From Cellvibrionales bacterium UBA2034 (GTDB taxonomy: Bacteria > Pseudomonadota > Gammaproteobacteria > Pseudomonadales > UBA7239): DNA of 7,250 bases. Under the pieces are notes generated by a model. The model was not told where the DNA came from. It made no database searches and was given only the letters and a program-made list of their open reading frames with translations. A program made the position numbers and the translations under genes. How positions within the stretch are numbered: position 1 is the stretch's first letter; every line of letters begins with the position of its first letter. The stretch covers positions 394 to 7,643 of the forward strand of contig DDBK01000089.1 in assembly GCA_002333095.1 (NCBI GenBank), given 5' to 3'. Shown here in pieces: positions 6,641-7,250 of this stretch.

Positions 6641-7084
6641 ATGTTTAATCGCATCTGGACCAGAAGCCGCTTGTACCGTGTACTGTTCAGCGTTGAAGAG
6701 TGGGGTAAGAAGCGCGTATTTGGATGCCATAGCTGTGGCCAGTGTGTGCTTCGCTCCACCTCTTTCGTCTGCCCGCAGTCTTGTCCCAAGCAAATGCGCA
6801 ATGGGCCTTGCGGCGGCTCCATGTTTGGCAAATGCGAGGTATTTCCCGACCGCGACTGTATCTGGACCAAAGTGCATGAACGCGCCGATGTGGCGGCGAT
6901 GCAGGTGTTTGATATGAGCAATAAGGTCGTGAAGATCCAGCCAGCTGTGGACTGGTCTATTGTGGGTACATCGGCAGTCGGCAGTATCCTTGAAGGCAAG
7001 ACAGATCACGATGGCGGTATCCTGTCGCCACATCCTGTCCCCAATCCAGAGATCGACAAGATCATCGCCAGCTCACAGGCATAA
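6641..7084 (+). CDS. MetV-like cysteine-rich protein (methylenetetrahydrofolate reductase C-terminal domain family)
   Basis: This 147-residue protein matches the zinc/Fe-S type domain found at the end of, or beside, some methylenetetrahydrofolate reductases and known as MetV in acetogens. The signature is GCHSCGQCVL (28-37), VCPQSCPKQMRNGPCGG (43-59), GKCEVFPDRDCIW (63-75). Eight cysteines lie at 29, 32, 35, 44, 48, 57, 65 and 73, probable metal ligands. It is shorter than acetogen MetV and keeps mostly the cysteine-rich core plus a tail rich in I, V and P. The metF-like gene starts 5 nt after its stop, so the two very probably form a complex, with this subunit feeding electrons to the MetF flavin. 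An in-frame stop at 6620-6622 with no other start between fixes the ATG at 6641, although no good ribosome site precedes it. Confidence 0.85.
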   Translation: MFNRIWTRSRLYRVLFSVEEWGKKRVFGCHSCGQCVLRSTSFVCPQSCPKQMRNGPCGGSMFGKCEVFPDRDCIWTKVHERADVAAMQVFDMSNKVVKIQPAVDWSIVGTSAVGSILEGKTDHDGGILSPHPVPNPEIDKIIASSQA

Positions 7085-7089
7085 ATTGA

Positions 7090-7250
7090 ATGACTGCGCT
7101 TAACGAAACCAGCAACCTGTACAAAAAAATAAAGAATGGCGAGTTCGTCATTACTGCTGAACTGTCGCCACCCAAGGTGCCGGATCTATCACGTCTCGAT
7201 AAACACTTGGCTAACTATCGGCGTGGTGTAGATGCTATTAATGTGCTGGA
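7090..7250 (+). CDS. metF: Methylenetetrahydrofolate reductase (MetF-like), N-terminal part, cut by window end
   Basis: The first 53 codons are present, starting at the ATG 5 nt after the MetV-like stop. The segment GEFVITAELSPPK (residues 18-30) followed by RRGVDAINVLD/E near 44-54 is the first beta-strand and second strand of the MetF barrel; the E in TAELSPPK corresponds to the catalytic glutamate region of the family. The enzyme interconverts 5,10-methylene- and 5-methyl-tetrahydrofolate using FAD. The ITAELSPPK wording is closer to the MetF types that travel with a MetV-like partner than to the E. coli enzyme, as judged from memory. The ribosome site is weak (AGG at 7077-7079, 10 nt upstream), which suggests coupling to translation of the preceding gene. 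The rest of the protein and its cofactor residues lie outside the window. Confidence 0.85.
   Translation, partial: MTALNETSNLYKKIKNGEFVITAELSPPKVPDLSRLDKHLANYRRGVDAINVL

Noticed and set aside
6401..7033. 210-residue minus-strand frame spanning the korB-metV gap
   Set aside because: It overlaps two genes with clear family motifs and has no domain character; it only fills the gap by chance.

Overview
The window appears to come from the chromosome of a Gram-negative bacterium, most likely a gammaproteobacterium. The support is an outer-membrane TonB-dependent receptor end, a CobS of the proteobacterial type, and base composition that looks close to 50 % G+C by eye. The exact lineage cannot be read from the sequence.

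Left part (1-1567): a plus-strand fragment ends in the C-terminus of a TonB-dependent outer-membrane receptor. It converges on a minus-strand pair, cobS (the last step of adenosylcobalamin assembly) followed by a DUF1345 membrane protein whose start overlaps the end of cobS. A receptor beside cobS suggests a vitamin B12 uptake and salvage locus. A 213-nt divergent intergenic region (1568-1780) separates this part from the next.

Right part (1781-7250, all plus strand): a GltD-like FAD/NAD(P)H oxidoreductase carries Fe-S motifs at both ends. It is followed by a two-subunit thiamine-diphosphate 2-oxoacid:ferredoxin oxidoreductase of the KorA (gamma-alpha fusion)/KorB type. After a 137-nt gap with unusual inverted repeats come a small cysteine-rich MetV-like protein (methylenetetrahydrofolate reductase C-terminal family) and the first 53 codons of a MetF-like methylenetetrahydrofolate reductase, cut by the window end.

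The right-hand genes read as one redox module. KorAB would oxidise a 2-oxoacid, probably 2-oxoglutarate, to the acyl-CoA and release low-potential electrons, or run in reverse. The GltD-like protein carries ferredoxin-type clusters plus flavin and nucleotide sites, so it could link these electrons to NAD(P). MetV/MetF would interconvert methylene- and methyl-tetrahydrofolate. The coupling of the two halves is inference from gene order; the family assignments rest on visible motifs. The most interesting points are this C1/2-oxoacid redox cluster in an apparently ordinary proteobacterial background, and the structured, palindrome-rich gap between korB and the MetV-like gene.
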